Source: Pseudomonadota bacterium
Lineage (GTDB): Bacteria; Pseudomonadota; Alphaproteobacteria; Rhizobiales; Xanthobacteraceae
Reading direction: 5' to 3'
DNA length: 37,003 bases
NCBI GenBank assembly: GCA_023386885.1
Contig: JAEWIX010000077.1
Location: 1-37,003, forward strand
Shown here: positions 24,052 through 32,757 of the stretch, one piece after another
Position numbering within the stretch: position 1 is the first letter of the stretch
How the letters are laid out: each line of letters opens with the position of its first letter
Program-made: the position numbers and the translations under genes
The notes under the pieces: model-generated
What the model saw: only the letters and a program-made list of their open reading frames with translations
What the model was told of the DNA's origin: nothing
Databases searched by the model: none

Positions 24052-26160
24052 ATGAACGCCAACGTCAAAATCGAAATCGGTCACTCCACCTGTCCGCACG
24101 ATTGCCCCTCGGCCTGCGCGCTTGATGTCGAGGTGATCGACGGCACGACCATCGGCCGGGTGCGCGGCTCGAAGGTACAGACCTATACCGCGGGCGTCGT
24201 CTGCGCCAAGGTCGGGCGCTACGCCGAGCGCATCAATCATCCGGATCGCGTCCGGTTTCCGCTGCGCCGGGTCGGCGCGAAAGGCGAGGGCCGGTTCGAA
24301 CGCATTTCGTGGGATGAGGCGCTCGATGAAATCGCCGCGCGGTTCAACGCCGCCGAGCAAGAGTTCGGCGGTGAGTCGGTGTGGCCCTATTACTATGCCG
24401 GCACCATGGGGCTGGTGATGCGCGATGGCATCAACCGCCTGTCGCACGTCAAGAAGTATTCGCGCTTCTACAGCACCATCTGCTCGACCATCGCGTGGGC
24501 CGGTTACGGCGCGGGCACCGGCAAGGTGATGGGCGTCGATCCGCGCGAGATGGCGAAGTCCGACCTCATCGTGATCTGGGGCACCAATCCTGTCTCCACG
24601 CAGGTCAACGTGATGACCCACGCGACCCGCGCGCGCAAGGAGCGCGGCGCGCGCATCGCCGCTGTCGACGTCTATGACAACGAGACGATGAAGCAGGCCG
24701 ATATCAAGATACTGCTGCGGCCCGGCACCGACGGCGCGTTCGCTTGCGGCGTCATGCATGTGCTGTTCCGCGAGGGTTTTGCCGATCGCGCTTACCTCGC
24801 GAAGTATACCGATTGTCCGGACGAGCTTGAGGCGCACCTCGCCAGCCGCACGCCTGAATGGGCCTCAGTGATCTGCGGTGTGCCGGTCAGCGAGATCGAA
24901 GCCTTCGCGCGCGCGGTGGGCGAGACGAAACGCTCGTACTTCCGGCTCGGCTATGGCTTCACCCGCAGCCGCAACGGCGCGGCGCAGATGCACGCCGCGC
25001 TGTGCATTCCCGCCGTCATCGGCGCGTGGCAATACGAAGGCGGCGGAGCGTTCTTCAACAACGGTGCGATCTGGAAATTCGACAAGACGCTGATCGAAGG
25101 GCTCGACGTGGTCGACAAGAGCACGCGGCGGCTCGATCAATCGAAGATCGGCCGCATCCTCACCGGCGATGCCGAGGCGCTGAAGGGTGGCGGCCCGGTG
25201 AAGGCGATGCTGATCCAGAACACCAATCCGGTCACGGTTGCGCCGGAGCAGGCGCTGGTGCGGCAGGGTTTCGCGCGCGAGGATCTGTTCGTGGTGGTGC
25301 ACGAGCAGTTCATGACCGAAACCGCGCAGATGGCGGACATCGTGCTGCCGGCGACGATGTTCCTCGAACACGACGATCTCTATTACGGCGGCGGCCACCA
25401 ATACATTTCGGTCGGCGCCAAGCTGGTCGAGCCGCCAGGCGAATGCCGCTCCAATCACGAGGTGTTGCAGGGCATCGCGGGTCGCGTCGGTGCCAAGCAT
25501 CCCGCGTTCGAGATGACCGCGCGCGAAGTGATCGACGCGACGTTGCAGGCCAGTGGCCACGGGAGCGTCGAGGGATTGCTGGCCGATCTGTGGCGTGACT
25601 TGCAGCCGGATTTCCGGGCCTCGCATTTCCTCGATGGCTTTGGCCACAGCGACGGCAAGTTTCACTTCAAGGCGGATTGGCCCAATGTTCCCGTGCCGAT
25701 CAACGAGCGCAACGGCGCATGGGACAAGATGCCGGGGCTGCCGGATCATTGGGCGGTGATCGAAGCGGCGGACGGCGCGCATCCATTCCGGCTTGCCACC
25801 AGCCCCTCGCGCAGTTTCCTCAATACGACGTTCAATGAGGCGCCGTCCTCGAAAGCGCGCGAGGGCGTGCCGTCGGTGATGATCCATCCCGACGACGCGC
25901 GCGGTCTCGATATCGCCGAGGGCGATCTGGTGACGCTTGGTAACACGCGCGGCGAGACGCATCTCACCGCGCGGCTGTTTCCCGGCGTGCAGCGCGGCGT
26001 GCTGATCGCGGAGTCGGTGCATCCGAACCACGCCCACGTCGGCAACCGCGGCATCAACATGCTGACCGGCGCGGAAGCGGTCGCGCCCTATGGCGGTGCG
26101 GCGTTCCACGACAACAAGGTGTGGATGCGCAAGGCGACGCTCGCAGGATTGTCGCGCTGA
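24052..26160 (+). CDS. Molybdopterin oxidoreductase (DMSO reductase superfamily), cytoplasmic
   Basis: A 702-residue bis-MGD molybdo-enzyme. The N-terminal 4Fe-4S motif is C14-x3-C18-x3-C22-x28-C51, followed by the family segment RISWDEALDEIA. There is no Tat or Sec signal, so it is likely cytoplasmic. Around the expected metal ligand the sequence reads FYSTICSTIAWAG, with Cys or Ser as candidate ligand and no in-frame TGA, so this is not a second selenoprotein. The MGD-binding C-terminal domain (from about residue 575) is complete. The start at 24052 lacks a clear ribosome site; a 46-residue longer frame has no conserved sequence. It shares a 1-nt TGATG overlap with the dehydrogenase gene downstream. 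Substrate unknown. Confidence 0.9.
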   Translation: MNANVKIEIGHSTCPHDCPSACALDVEVIDGTTIGRVRGSKVQTYTAGVVCAKVGRYAERINHPDRVRFPLRRVGAKGEGRFERISWDEALDEIAARFNAAEQEFGGESVWPYYYAGTMGLVMRDGINRLSHVKKYSRFYSTICSTIAWAGYGAGTGKVMGVDPREMAKSDLIVIWGTNPVSTQVNVMTHATRARKERGARIAAVDVYDNETMKQADIKILLRPGTDGAFACGVMHVLFREGFADRAYLAKYTDCPDELEAHLASRTPEWASVICGVPVSEIEAFARAVGETKRSYFRLGYGFTRSRNGAAQMHAALCIPAVIGAWQYEGGGAFFNNGAIWKFDKTLIEGLDVVDKSTRRLDQSKIGRILTGDAEALKGGGPVKAMLIQNTNPVTVAPEQALVRQGFAREDLFVVVHEQFMTETAQMADIVLPATMFLEHDDLYYGGGHQYISVGAKLVEPPGECRSNHEVLQGIAGRVGAKHPAFEMTAREVIDATLQASGHGSVEGLLADLWRDLQPDFRASHFLDGFGHSDGKFHFKADWPNVPVPINERNGAWDKMPGLPDHWAVIEAADGAHPFRLATSPSRSFLNTTFNEAPSSKAREGVPSVMIHPDDARGLDIAEGDLVTLGNTRGETHLTARLFPGVQRGVLIAESVHPNHAHVGNRGINMLTGAEAVAPYGGAAFHDNKVWMRKATLAGLSR

Positions 26161-27239
26161 TGGCGGCGCTCGAGGCGTTTCACATCGCGGTGCTCGCGGG
26201 CGACGGTATCGGCCCCGAGGTAGTGGCGCCGGCGCTGGAGGTGCTGCGCCGGATCGAGGCGACCACCAAACTCAAATTCCGCTTCACCGATGCGCCCGCC
26301 GGCGCGACGCACTATCAACAGACCGGCAAATCGATGCCGGAGTCCACCATCAGGCTCTGCGACGAGGCGGACGTCATTCTGCTCGGCGCCTGCGGGTTGC
26401 CGCATATCCGCTATCCCGACAACACCGAGATCGCGCCGCAGATCGAACTGCGGATGATCTTCGATCTCTATGCGGGCGTGCGCCCCGCACGGCTGATTCC
26501 CGGCGTGCCGAGCCCGATCGTCGGCGCGGCGGAGCACGGCATCGATCTGGTGCTGATCCGCGAGTCCACCGAAGGCCTGTTCGCGTCGATGGGCAAGGGC
26601 GTCGTCACCGCGGATGAGGCGCGCGAGACCATGGTGATCACGCGCAAGACGTCGCAGCGGTTGTTCGAGTTTTCCTTTCGTCTCGCGGAACGCCGCAAGG
26701 CGCGCGGCAAGAAAGGCCAACTGGCCTGCGTCGACAAAGCGAATGTGTTCAAGGCATTCGCTTACTTCCGCGGCCTGTTCGACGAGGCCGCCGCGCGCCA
26801 CCCGGATGTCGAAACCTCGCGCGTCTATGTCGATGCCTGCTCGGCGATGCTGGTGAAGCGGCCGTGGGATTTCGATGTGCTGGTCACCGAGAACATGTTC
26901 GGCGATATCCTGTCCGACCTTACCGCCGGGCTGATCGGCGGGCTTGGCATGGCGCCGTCCGCCGATATCGGTGACCGCCAGGCGGTATTCCAGCCCTGTC
27001 ACGGCACCGCGCCGGACATCATGGGGCAGGGCAAGGCCAATCCCACCGCAATGATCCTCTCGGTGGCGTTGCTGCTGGACTGGCTGGCCGACAAGCATCA
27101 ACTCCCCGAAGCCGCTACGGCCGCCGAGCGCATCGAGCGCGCGGTTGACAAGGCCTATGCAGATGGCATCAAACCGATGGAGTTCGGTGGCCGCGACGGC
27201 ACCGCGGAGATCGCCCGCGCCGTCATCGCCGGACTGTAA
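26160..27239 (+). CDS. Isocitrate/isopropylmalate dehydrogenase family protein
   Basis: A 359-residue beta-decarboxylating dehydrogenase of the IPMDH/ICDH/tartrate dehydrogenase family. Visible motifs: GDGIGPEV near residue 15, the substrate loop LIRESTEGLF, DKANVFKA and the metal/NAD region NMFGDILSDLTAGLIGGLG with GTAPDIMGQGKANP. It uses NAD(P) and a divalent metal to oxidise and decarboxylate a 2-hydroxy acid. The lack of leuC, leuD or leuA nearby and the divergent sequence suggest that it is not the leucine-pathway enzyme. ATG 26160 overlaps the preceding stop by one base, so it is translated with the molybdo-enzyme. Confidence 0.88.
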   Translation: MAALEAFHIAVLAGDGIGPEVVAPALEVLRRIEATTKLKFRFTDAPAGATHYQQTGKSMPESTIRLCDEADVILLGACGLPHIRYPDNTEIAPQIELRMIFDLYAGVRPARLIPGVPSPIVGAAEHGIDLVLIRESTEGLFASMGKGVVTADEARETMVITRKTSQRLFEFSFRLAERRKARGKKGQLACVDKANVFKAFAYFRGLFDEAAARHPDVETSRVYVDACSAMLVKRPWDFDVLVTENMFGDILSDLTAGLIGGLGMAPSADIGDRQAVFQPCHGTAPDIMGQGKANPTAMILSVALLLDWLADKHQLPEAATAAERIERAVDKAYADGIKPMEFGGRDGTAEIARAVIAGL

Positions 27240-27272
27240 CGAACAACAAAACGAGCCCGAGGACTGGACGCC

Positions 27273-28328
27273 ATGAAGAGTTTCAAGGTCACCGACTTCA
27301 ACGCACCTTTGACCGAGGTGAACGAGCCGACGCCGCAGCCCACCGGAACGCAGGTGCTGATCAAGGTGAAGGCCGCCGGCGTCTGTCACAGCGATCTGCA
27401 CATCTGGGAAGGCGGCTACGATCTCGGCCACGGCCGCAAGCCGCTGTCGCTGAAGGATCGCGGCGTGTCGCTGCCGCGCACGATGGGACATGAGACCGTG
27501 GGCGAAGTGGTGGCGATCGGCCCCGATGCCAAAGGCAGCCTCAAGGTCGGCGATGTCTGTCTGGTCTATCCGTGGCTCGGCTGCGGCAAGTGCGAACTCT
27601 GCCTCGCCGATGAAGAGAACATGTGCCTGAAAGGCAATTCGCTCGGTGTGTTCTGCGACGGCGGCTATGCCGATTACATGACGGTGCCGAACGCGAAATA
27701 TCTTATCAACCTGAAGGGCCTCGATCCGGTCACCGCCGCGCCTTACGCCTGCTCCGGCGTCACCACCTACAGTGCGCTGAAGAAGGTGGAATCGGTGCTG
27801 CATCATCCGATCGTTATTTTCGGCGCAGGCGGCCTCGGCCTGATGGCACTGTCGTTGCTCAAGGCGATGGGCGGCAAGGGCGCCATCGTCGTCGATATCG
27901 ATCCGCGCAAGCGCGAGGCGGCCATCGCGGCCGGCGCGCTCGGCGCTGTCGATGGCGCGGCCGCCGATGCCGTCGAGCAGATCGCGGCGAAGGCCGGCGG
28001 TCCGGTTTATGGCGCGATCGATCTGGTCGGCAATGAGCAGACCGCGCAACTCGGCTTCGATTGTCTCACCAAGGGCGGCAAGCTGGTGATGGTTGGCCTG
28101 TTCGGCGGCGGTGCGCCGTGGGCGTTGCCGCTGATCGCGATGAAGGCGCTGACCATTCAGGGTAGCTACGTCGGCAACCTGCGCGAAACCGAGGAACTGC
28201 TCGATCTGGTGCGCACCAAGAAGATCCCGCCGATCCCCGTGACCACGATGCCACTGGAGAAAGCTGATGCCGCGCTGCGCAGCCTCAAGGAAGGCAAGCT
28301 GGTCGGCCGCGCTGTGCTGACGCCGTAA
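27273..28328 (+). CDS. Zinc-dependent alcohol dehydrogenase
   Basis: Medium-chain dehydrogenase, 351 residues. Catalytic zinc ligands C38 (GVCHSD) and H73-E74 (GHE) are present, as is the structural zinc site C104, C107, C110 and C118. The Rossmann turn GAGGLGLMAL and an acidic residue after the next strand (VVDIDPRK) point to NAD rather than NADP. Start ATG 27273 has GAGGA with a 9-nt spacer. It is 33 bp after the isopropylmalate-dehydrogenase-like gene and probably in one operon with it and the molybdo-enzyme, hinting at a pathway of successive oxidations; the substrate cannot be told. Confidence 0.92.
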   Translation: MKSFKVTDFNAPLTEVNEPTPQPTGTQVLIKVKAAGVCHSDLHIWEGGYDLGHGRKPLSLKDRGVSLPRTMGHETVGEVVAIGPDAKGSLKVGDVCLVYPWLGCGKCELCLADEENMCLKGNSLGVFCDGGYADYMTVPNAKYLINLKGLDPVTAAPYACSGVTTYSALKKVESVLHHPIVIFGAGGLGLMALSLLKAMGGKGAIVVDIDPRKREAAIAAGALGAVDGAAADAVEQIAAKAGGPVYGAIDLVGNEQTAQLGFDCLTKGGKLVMVGLFGGGAPWALPLIAMKALTIQGSYVGNLRETEELLDLVRTKKIPPIPVTTMPLEKADAALRSLKEGKLVGRAVLTP

Positions 28329-28335
28329 CGGTTTT

Positions 28336-28425
28336 CGTCATGCCCGGCCTTGTGCCGGGCATCCACGTCTTAAGGGCCTAGCAGGATTAAAGACGTGGAT
28401 GGCCGGGACGAGCCCGGCCATGACG
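28336..28425. repeat. Cloverleaf palindromic repeat
   Basis: Outer stem CGTCATG / CATGACG encloses three hairpins in turn: CCCGGC-CTTGT-GCCGGG; a longer one from CCACGTCTT to AAGACGTGG; and GGCCGGG-ACGAG-CCCGGCC. This is the best-preserved copy of the family seen also at 19126-19221. It lies between the convergent alcohol dehydrogenase and ClC genes. Confidence 0.9.
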
Positions 28426-28437
28426 CCTGTGTACTCT

Positions 28438-30228
28438 TCACCGGAAATACATTTCCTGATTGCGGCGCTCCAGTTCTTCGCCGAACACGCGGAGCGCGTG
28501 GGTTTCGCTGACAGTGCCGATGGGTGTGCGGTCGTCGGCATTGTCGACCACCACCAGCACGTCGGCTTCGGTCTTCTCGAACGCCGCCATGATGTCGCGG
28601 ATCGACATCTGCGGTTGCAGGAAGACGTCGCGTTGTCGCGCCAGCTCCGCGATCGGATGATCGTCGGCGATCTCGGTGGAGTGCAACTCCGAGAGATGCG
28701 CGATCCCGCCATAGCGTCCGTCGGGCGCGCGCAGCACCACCTGCTTCAGGCGGCCCGGCGGAAACAGTTTCTGCGCCTCGGCAATCGACATCTGGCCGGG
28801 CGTGGTCTCGAAATCCGATCGCATCAAGGTCGCGGCGTTGAATTGCGTGATCCAGCCGACGTCCTGCGGCCCGCGAATGACTTCGCCGCGCAGATGGAAG
28901 CGCCACGTCGCGAAGCTGTAGCCGAACAGTTCACGCACGATCAGCGCGGAGACCGACGAGGCGACGATGGCGCCGACCGTCAATGAAAACTGCCCGGTGA
29001 CTTCCAGCGCCAGACAGATCATCGCGAACGGTGCGCCGAGGATGCCGGTGCCGAGTGCCGCCATAGCGGCGATGGCGGCGGTGCCTGGCTGAAGCGCGAC
29101 AGTGGGCAGCACCATCGTCGCGAGCGTGCTGTAAAGCATCCCGATCAGTGCGCCGAGCATCAGCGAAGCGAAGAACAGGCCGCCGCGAAAACCGGAGCCG
29201 AGCGAGACCGACGACGCCAACGATTTGAGAATGATGGTGGTCGTCAGCAGCAGCCACGGCGGCTGGCTGATCAGCATCATTTGCATTGCGCCATGGCCGG
29301 CGCCGAGCACGGTCGGCGTCAGCAGCGCCATGCCGCCGAGCAAGGCGCCGCCGACGATCGGCCGCAGTGCGCCCTTGAACCAGCGCAGTCGATGAAATGC
29401 CCGGTCGGAAGTCGCGATCATCTGCATCAGGATGATGCTGGCGATGGCGCAGATCAGCCCGATCAGTACCGCCTGGCCGATCATCTCGATCGAAACCGGC
29501 GTCGGATATCCGGCAATTTGCAAAAAGGATTGCTGGTTGAGTTGCCGTGCGACCAGCCACGCCGCCACCGCGCTGCCGACCACCGGCACCAGATTGGCGG
29601 CAGTGTAAGCGCCGAGCACGACCTCGAACGCATAGAACGAGCCGGCGAGCGGTGCGTTGAAGGCGGCGCTGATCGCGCCTGCCGCGCCGCAGGCCACCAG
29701 CAATCGCATGTCGCTGCGCCGCGCCGACAGCTTGCGGCCGAAATAGGAACTGAAGGCGGCGCAGATTTGCGTATAGCCGGCTTCGAGGCCGACCGAGCCG
29801 CCGAAGCCGTTCGACACCAGCGTTTGAAATGAGATCAGCAGGCTGCCGCGCATCGAGACGCGACCACCGAGCAAGGCGTTGGCTTCGATGACGTCCGCCA
29901 TCTGGCTCTTCAGCCGGTTCCCAACAATCCACGCGATGAGCGCCAGCGCCGCGCCGCCGCAGATCGGAATGAACAGGGTTCGCTGCCACGCGATCGTTCC
30001 TGTGGCGCTGAGCCGTGCGTCGAAGGGAATGCCGAACAGGATCGCGTGGATGGTTTCGCTGAGCGACGCGATGATTGCCACCAGCAGTCCACTAAGCAGG
30101 CCGATGACGATAGCCACCAGCATCACGCCGAGATCGTGATTGCGGACGTAGTTCCGTACCGCTTGCGGCAGCAGGCGGCCGCTCGCTTGCGGCCTCTGAG
30201 CGACAGTCGGTTGTTCGGCGTAGCTCAT
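28438..30228 (-). CDS. ClC-type chloride channel/antiporter with C-terminal CBS domains
   Basis: A 596-residue inner-membrane protein. Residues about 30-440 form the ClC fold with many hydrophobic helices; recognisable parts are GGSVGLEAGYTQ, which keeps the gating glutamate of the GxEGP motif although the following Pro is changed, and SGFRGGLFFASL in place of GxFxP. Residues about 455-590 carry two CBS domains, a cytosolic nucleotide-sensing unit absent from E. coli ClcA. The Glu favours H+/Cl- exchange, but the altered loops make anion choice uncertain. I chose ATG 30228 (MSYAEQPTV); the ribosome site is weak and other starts exist up to 30345. Confidence 0.9.
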   Translation of the reverse strand: MSYAEQPTVAQRPQASGRLLPQAVRNYVRNHDLGVMLVAIVIGLLSGLLVAIIASLSETIHAILFGIPFDARLSATGTIAWQRTLFIPICGGAALALIAWIVGNRLKSQMADVIEANALLGGRVSMRGSLLISFQTLVSNGFGGSVGLEAGYTQICAAFSSYFGRKLSARRSDMRLLVACGAAGAISAAFNAPLAGSFYAFEVVLGAYTAANLVPVVGSAVAAWLVARQLNQQSFLQIAGYPTPVSIEMIGQAVLIGLICAIASIILMQMIATSDRAFHRLRWFKGALRPIVGGALLGGMALLTPTVLGAGHGAMQMMLISQPPWLLLTTTIILKSLASSVSLGSGFRGGLFFASLMLGALIGMLYSTLATMVLPTVALQPGTAAIAAMAALGTGILGAPFAMICLALEVTGQFSLTVGAIVASSVSALIVRELFGYSFATWRFHLRGEVIRGPQDVGWITQFNAATLMRSDFETTPGQMSIAEAQKLFPPGRLKQVVLRAPDGRYGGIAHLSELHSTEIADDHPIAELARQRDVFLQPQMSIRDIMAAFEKTEADVLVVVDNADDRTPIGTVSETHALRVFGEELERRNQEMYFR

Positions 30229-30256
30229 GCGGAACCGGCGGCAGGCGGACATCAAG

Positions 30257-30420
30257 CCGACCGTGGCCGGGCTTTGCGAAGTCTTTCGTCCTTGCGAGGC
30301 GCAACGAATGGACGCGGCCCTGCTTATCGCAGACCATACGGGCAAACCAATGTCATTCCCGTGAATGCCGGCGCATGGCGGATATGTCCACGCGCCGGCC
30401 GCTTCCGGGTATGAGGTCGC
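30257..30420. repeat. Degenerate repeat-rich intergenic segment
   Basis: Fragments such as GTGGCCGGGCTTTGCG, CGTCCTTGCGAGGCGCAAC and GTCATTCCCGTGAATGCCGG resemble broken halves of intergenic repeats. No intact fold or gene is seen between the ClC start and the end of the hydrolase gene. Confidence 0.35.
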
Positions 30421-30430
30421 CTGTCGATGT

Positions 30431-31732
30431 TTACAGGTTGCTGTCGGTGATCGCCGAATAGACCAGCGAGCGCAATTCGCGGCGCACCGGATAGGCGCTA
30501 GACGGCAAAACCTGCGTCATGAATATGGCGACCAGGTCTTCCGCCGGATCGATCCAGAACGAGGTGGTGGCCGCACCGCCCCAGGCATATTCGCCGGCGC
30601 TGCCGGGGATCAGCGTCTGTGCCGGGTCCATCGTCACCGAGAAGCCAAGGCCGAAGCCGACGCCCGCGAAGGTCGCCTCGCTGAACAGGGAGCGCGACAG
30701 TTGCGTCAGGTCTTTGCCGCCGGGCAAGTGGTTGGTGGTCATCAGCGCCAGCGTTTTCGGGCCGAGCAGCCGCGTGCCGCCGAGTTCGCCGCGGTTCAGG
30801 AGTGCCCGGCAGAAGGTAAGGTAATCCGCCGCCGTCGAGCACAGCCCGCCGCCGCCGGAGATGAACGAGGGTGGTGTCAGAAAGCTGCTGGTGGTCGGAT
30901 CGTCCTGAAGTGTCAGATCGCCTTTGAGCCCCGGCGAGTGAAACGACGCCATGCCGCCCGGCGTGGCGTTGTAGCAAGCGGCGAAGCGATGTGCCTTGTC
31001 CTTCGGAACGAAGAAGTCGGTGTCCTTCATGCCGAGCGGATCGAAGATGCGTTCCTTCAGGAACTGCTGGAACGGCTTGCCGGAGATTTTCTCGATCAGG
31101 TAGCCGAGCACGTCGGTGGAGACCGAATAGTTCCAGGCTTCACCCGGCGAGAACTCCAGCGGGATGCCGGCGAGATCGTCGATCATCGACTGCATCGTGC
31201 CGGACTTCTCAACCTCGCCGATCTTCTTCGCGCGATAGGCGGCATCGACATTGCTGCGCTGCTGGAAGCCGTAAGTAAGGCCCGAGGTGTGGCGCAACAG
31301 ATCGACGATCTGCATCGGCCGCGTCACCGGCTTGGTCTGGAACAGCGGCGGCGTGCCGGCGACGAACACCCGCAGGTCGCGCCATTGCGGAATGTATTTG
31401 TGGACCGGCTCGTCGAGCGCGACGTGGCCTTCCTCCACCAGCATCATGAAGGCGACTGAGGTGATCGGCTTGGTCATCGAATAGATGCGGAAGATGGTAT
31501 CATCCTTCATCGGCGTCTTGCGCTCGAGGTCGGCATAGCCTTGCACTGCCGCATGGGCGATGGCGCCACGTCGATAGATCAGGGTCTGCGTGCCGGGAAA
31601 GCGGCCACTGTCGAGATAGCGGCGCTTGAGATGATCCTCGATGCGGCCGAGCCGCGTGCCCGACATGCCGAGACTTTCGGGCGCGGCGGTGGAAGGCGTC
31701 AGGCTGGACGCGGACTTGGCTTGGTCGAGCAT
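30431..31732 (-). CDS. Beta-lactamase-fold serine hydrolase (class C / EstB-like)
   Basis: A 433-residue protein of the serine beta-lactamase-like family, which includes esterases, transesterases and D-aminopeptidases. The nucleophile motif S-x-x-K is S85-M-T-K88 and the second motif is a Tyr-based YSVS (in WNYSVSTDVLGYL); WGG near the end stands where class C enzymes have KTG, a change typical of esterases of the EstB/LovD kind rather than true beta-lactamases. No signal peptide is visible, which also argues for a cytosolic esterase. ATG 31732 has AGGAG with good spacing. Divergent from the aldo/keto reductase gene. Confidence 0.9.
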   Translation of the reverse strand: MLDQAKSASSLTPSTAAPESLGMSGTRLGRIEDHLKRRYLDSGRFPGTQTLIYRRGAIAHAAVQGYADLERKTPMKDDTIFRIYSMTKPITSVAFMMLVEEGHVALDEPVHKYIPQWRDLRVFVAGTPPLFQTKPVTRPMQIVDLLRHTSGLTYGFQQRSNVDAAYRAKKIGEVEKSGTMQSMIDDLAGIPLEFSPGEAWNYSVSTDVLGYLIEKISGKPFQQFLKERIFDPLGMKDTDFFVPKDKAHRFAACYNATPGGMASFHSPGLKGDLTLQDDPTTSSFLTPPSFISGGGGLCSTAADYLTFCRALLNRGELGGTRLLGPKTLALMTTNHLPGGKDLTQLSRSLFSEATFAGVGFGLGFSVTMDPAQTLIPGSAGEYAWGGAATTSFWIDPAEDLVAIFMTQVLPSSAYPVRRELRSLVYSAITDSNL

Positions 31733-31846
31733 TGATTTTCTCCTGGGACGGCCGCAGTTTCGGCGTGGATGGCGGCTATTTCACAACGTCCGCGCGCGCG
31801 ACACAAGCCGGTCCAAAGCGGACATCGGAACCAACGGGATTTCGTG

Positions 31847-32698
31847 ATGGCGAAGCGATCCAATGCACACGCCTTCGGCGCGGCACGCGTGAAAGTGCCG
31901 GCGGTCGGGCAGGGCACCTGGTATATCGATCACGGCGACCGCAAGAAGGCCATCGAGGCGCTGCGGCGGGGTCTTGATCTCGGCATGAGCCACATCGATA
32001 CCGCGGAAATGTACGGCGATGCCGAACCGGTGGTGGCGGAGGCCATCGCCGGGCGGCGCGATGAGGTGTTCCTCGTCTCCAAGGTGTTGCCGAGCAACGC
32101 TTCGCGGCGGGGCACCGTGACCGCCTGTGAGCGCTCGCTGAAGCGGCTGAAGACCGACCGGCTCGATTGTTATCTGTTGCACTGGCGCGGGTCCTATCCG
32201 CTGGCGGAGACGGTGGCGGCGTTCGACGAACTTATCGCGGCCGGCAAGATCAAAAGTTGGGGCGTCAGCAATTTCGATGCGGACGATCTCGATGAATTGC
32301 TGGAGGTCGCGGGCGAGGGCCGTATCACTTGCAATCAGGTGCTCTATCACTTGCGCGAGCGTGCCATCGAGCACGCGGTGATCCCGTGGTGCGAGGCGCA
32401 TGGCGTGGCGGTGGTGGCCTATTCACCGTTCGGCCACGACGATTTTCCCGCGGCGAGTTCGGCGCAGGGGCGGGTGCTTGCGGAGATCGCCTCCGCCCAC
32501 GGCGCGACGCCGCGTCAGGTGGCGCTGAGTTTCCTCACCCGCCGCCCGTCGGTGTTCGCGATCCCGAAGGCCGCGACCATCGCTCACGCCGCCGACAACG
32601 CCGGTGCGCTCCACCTGCAATTGTCGGCGGACAATATCGCCCGCATCGAGAAGTCGTTTCCGCGTGGTGAGGCGCCGCGCTCGCTGCCGATGCTGTAG
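31847..32698 (+). CDS. Aldo/keto reductase
   Basis: A 283-residue NADPH-dependent (beta/alpha)8 oxidoreductase. The catalytic tetrad is complete: D51 and Y56 in DTAEMYGDAE, K79 in LVSKVL and H112 in LLHWRG. The family signature GVSNFDADDL and the cofactor-binding IPKAATIAH near the C-terminus are present. It reduces carbonyl compounds; the natural substrate is not evident. I placed the start at ATG 31847 (MAKRSNAHAFG), since a 26-residue longer frame overlaps the promoter region of the divergent hydrolase gene and looks non-coding. It is 114 bp from the hydrolase start, and the two may share control. Confidence 0.92.
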   Translation: MAKRSNAHAFGAARVKVPAVGQGTWYIDHGDRKKAIEALRRGLDLGMSHIDTAEMYGDAEPVVAEAIAGRRDEVFLVSKVLPSNASRRGTVTACERSLKRLKTDRLDCYLLHWRGSYPLAETVAAFDELIAAGKIKSWGVSNFDADDLDELLEVAGEGRITCNQVLYHLRERAIEHAVIPWCEAHGVAVVAYSPFGHDDFPAASSAQGRVLAEIASAHGATPRQVALSFLTRRPSVFAIPKAATIAHAADNAGALHLQLSADNIARIEKSFPRGEAPRSLPML

Positions 32699-32757
32699 TC
32701 GGCGCCTCGATTCGCCAGACGCATATCGGCATCCTGTTTTCGTGCCTTGTCGTTCGG

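Noticed and set aside
24480..24530. Second selenoprotein: molybdopterin oxidoreductase at 24052
   Set aside because: There is no in-frame TGA; the ligand region has Cys and Ser codons.
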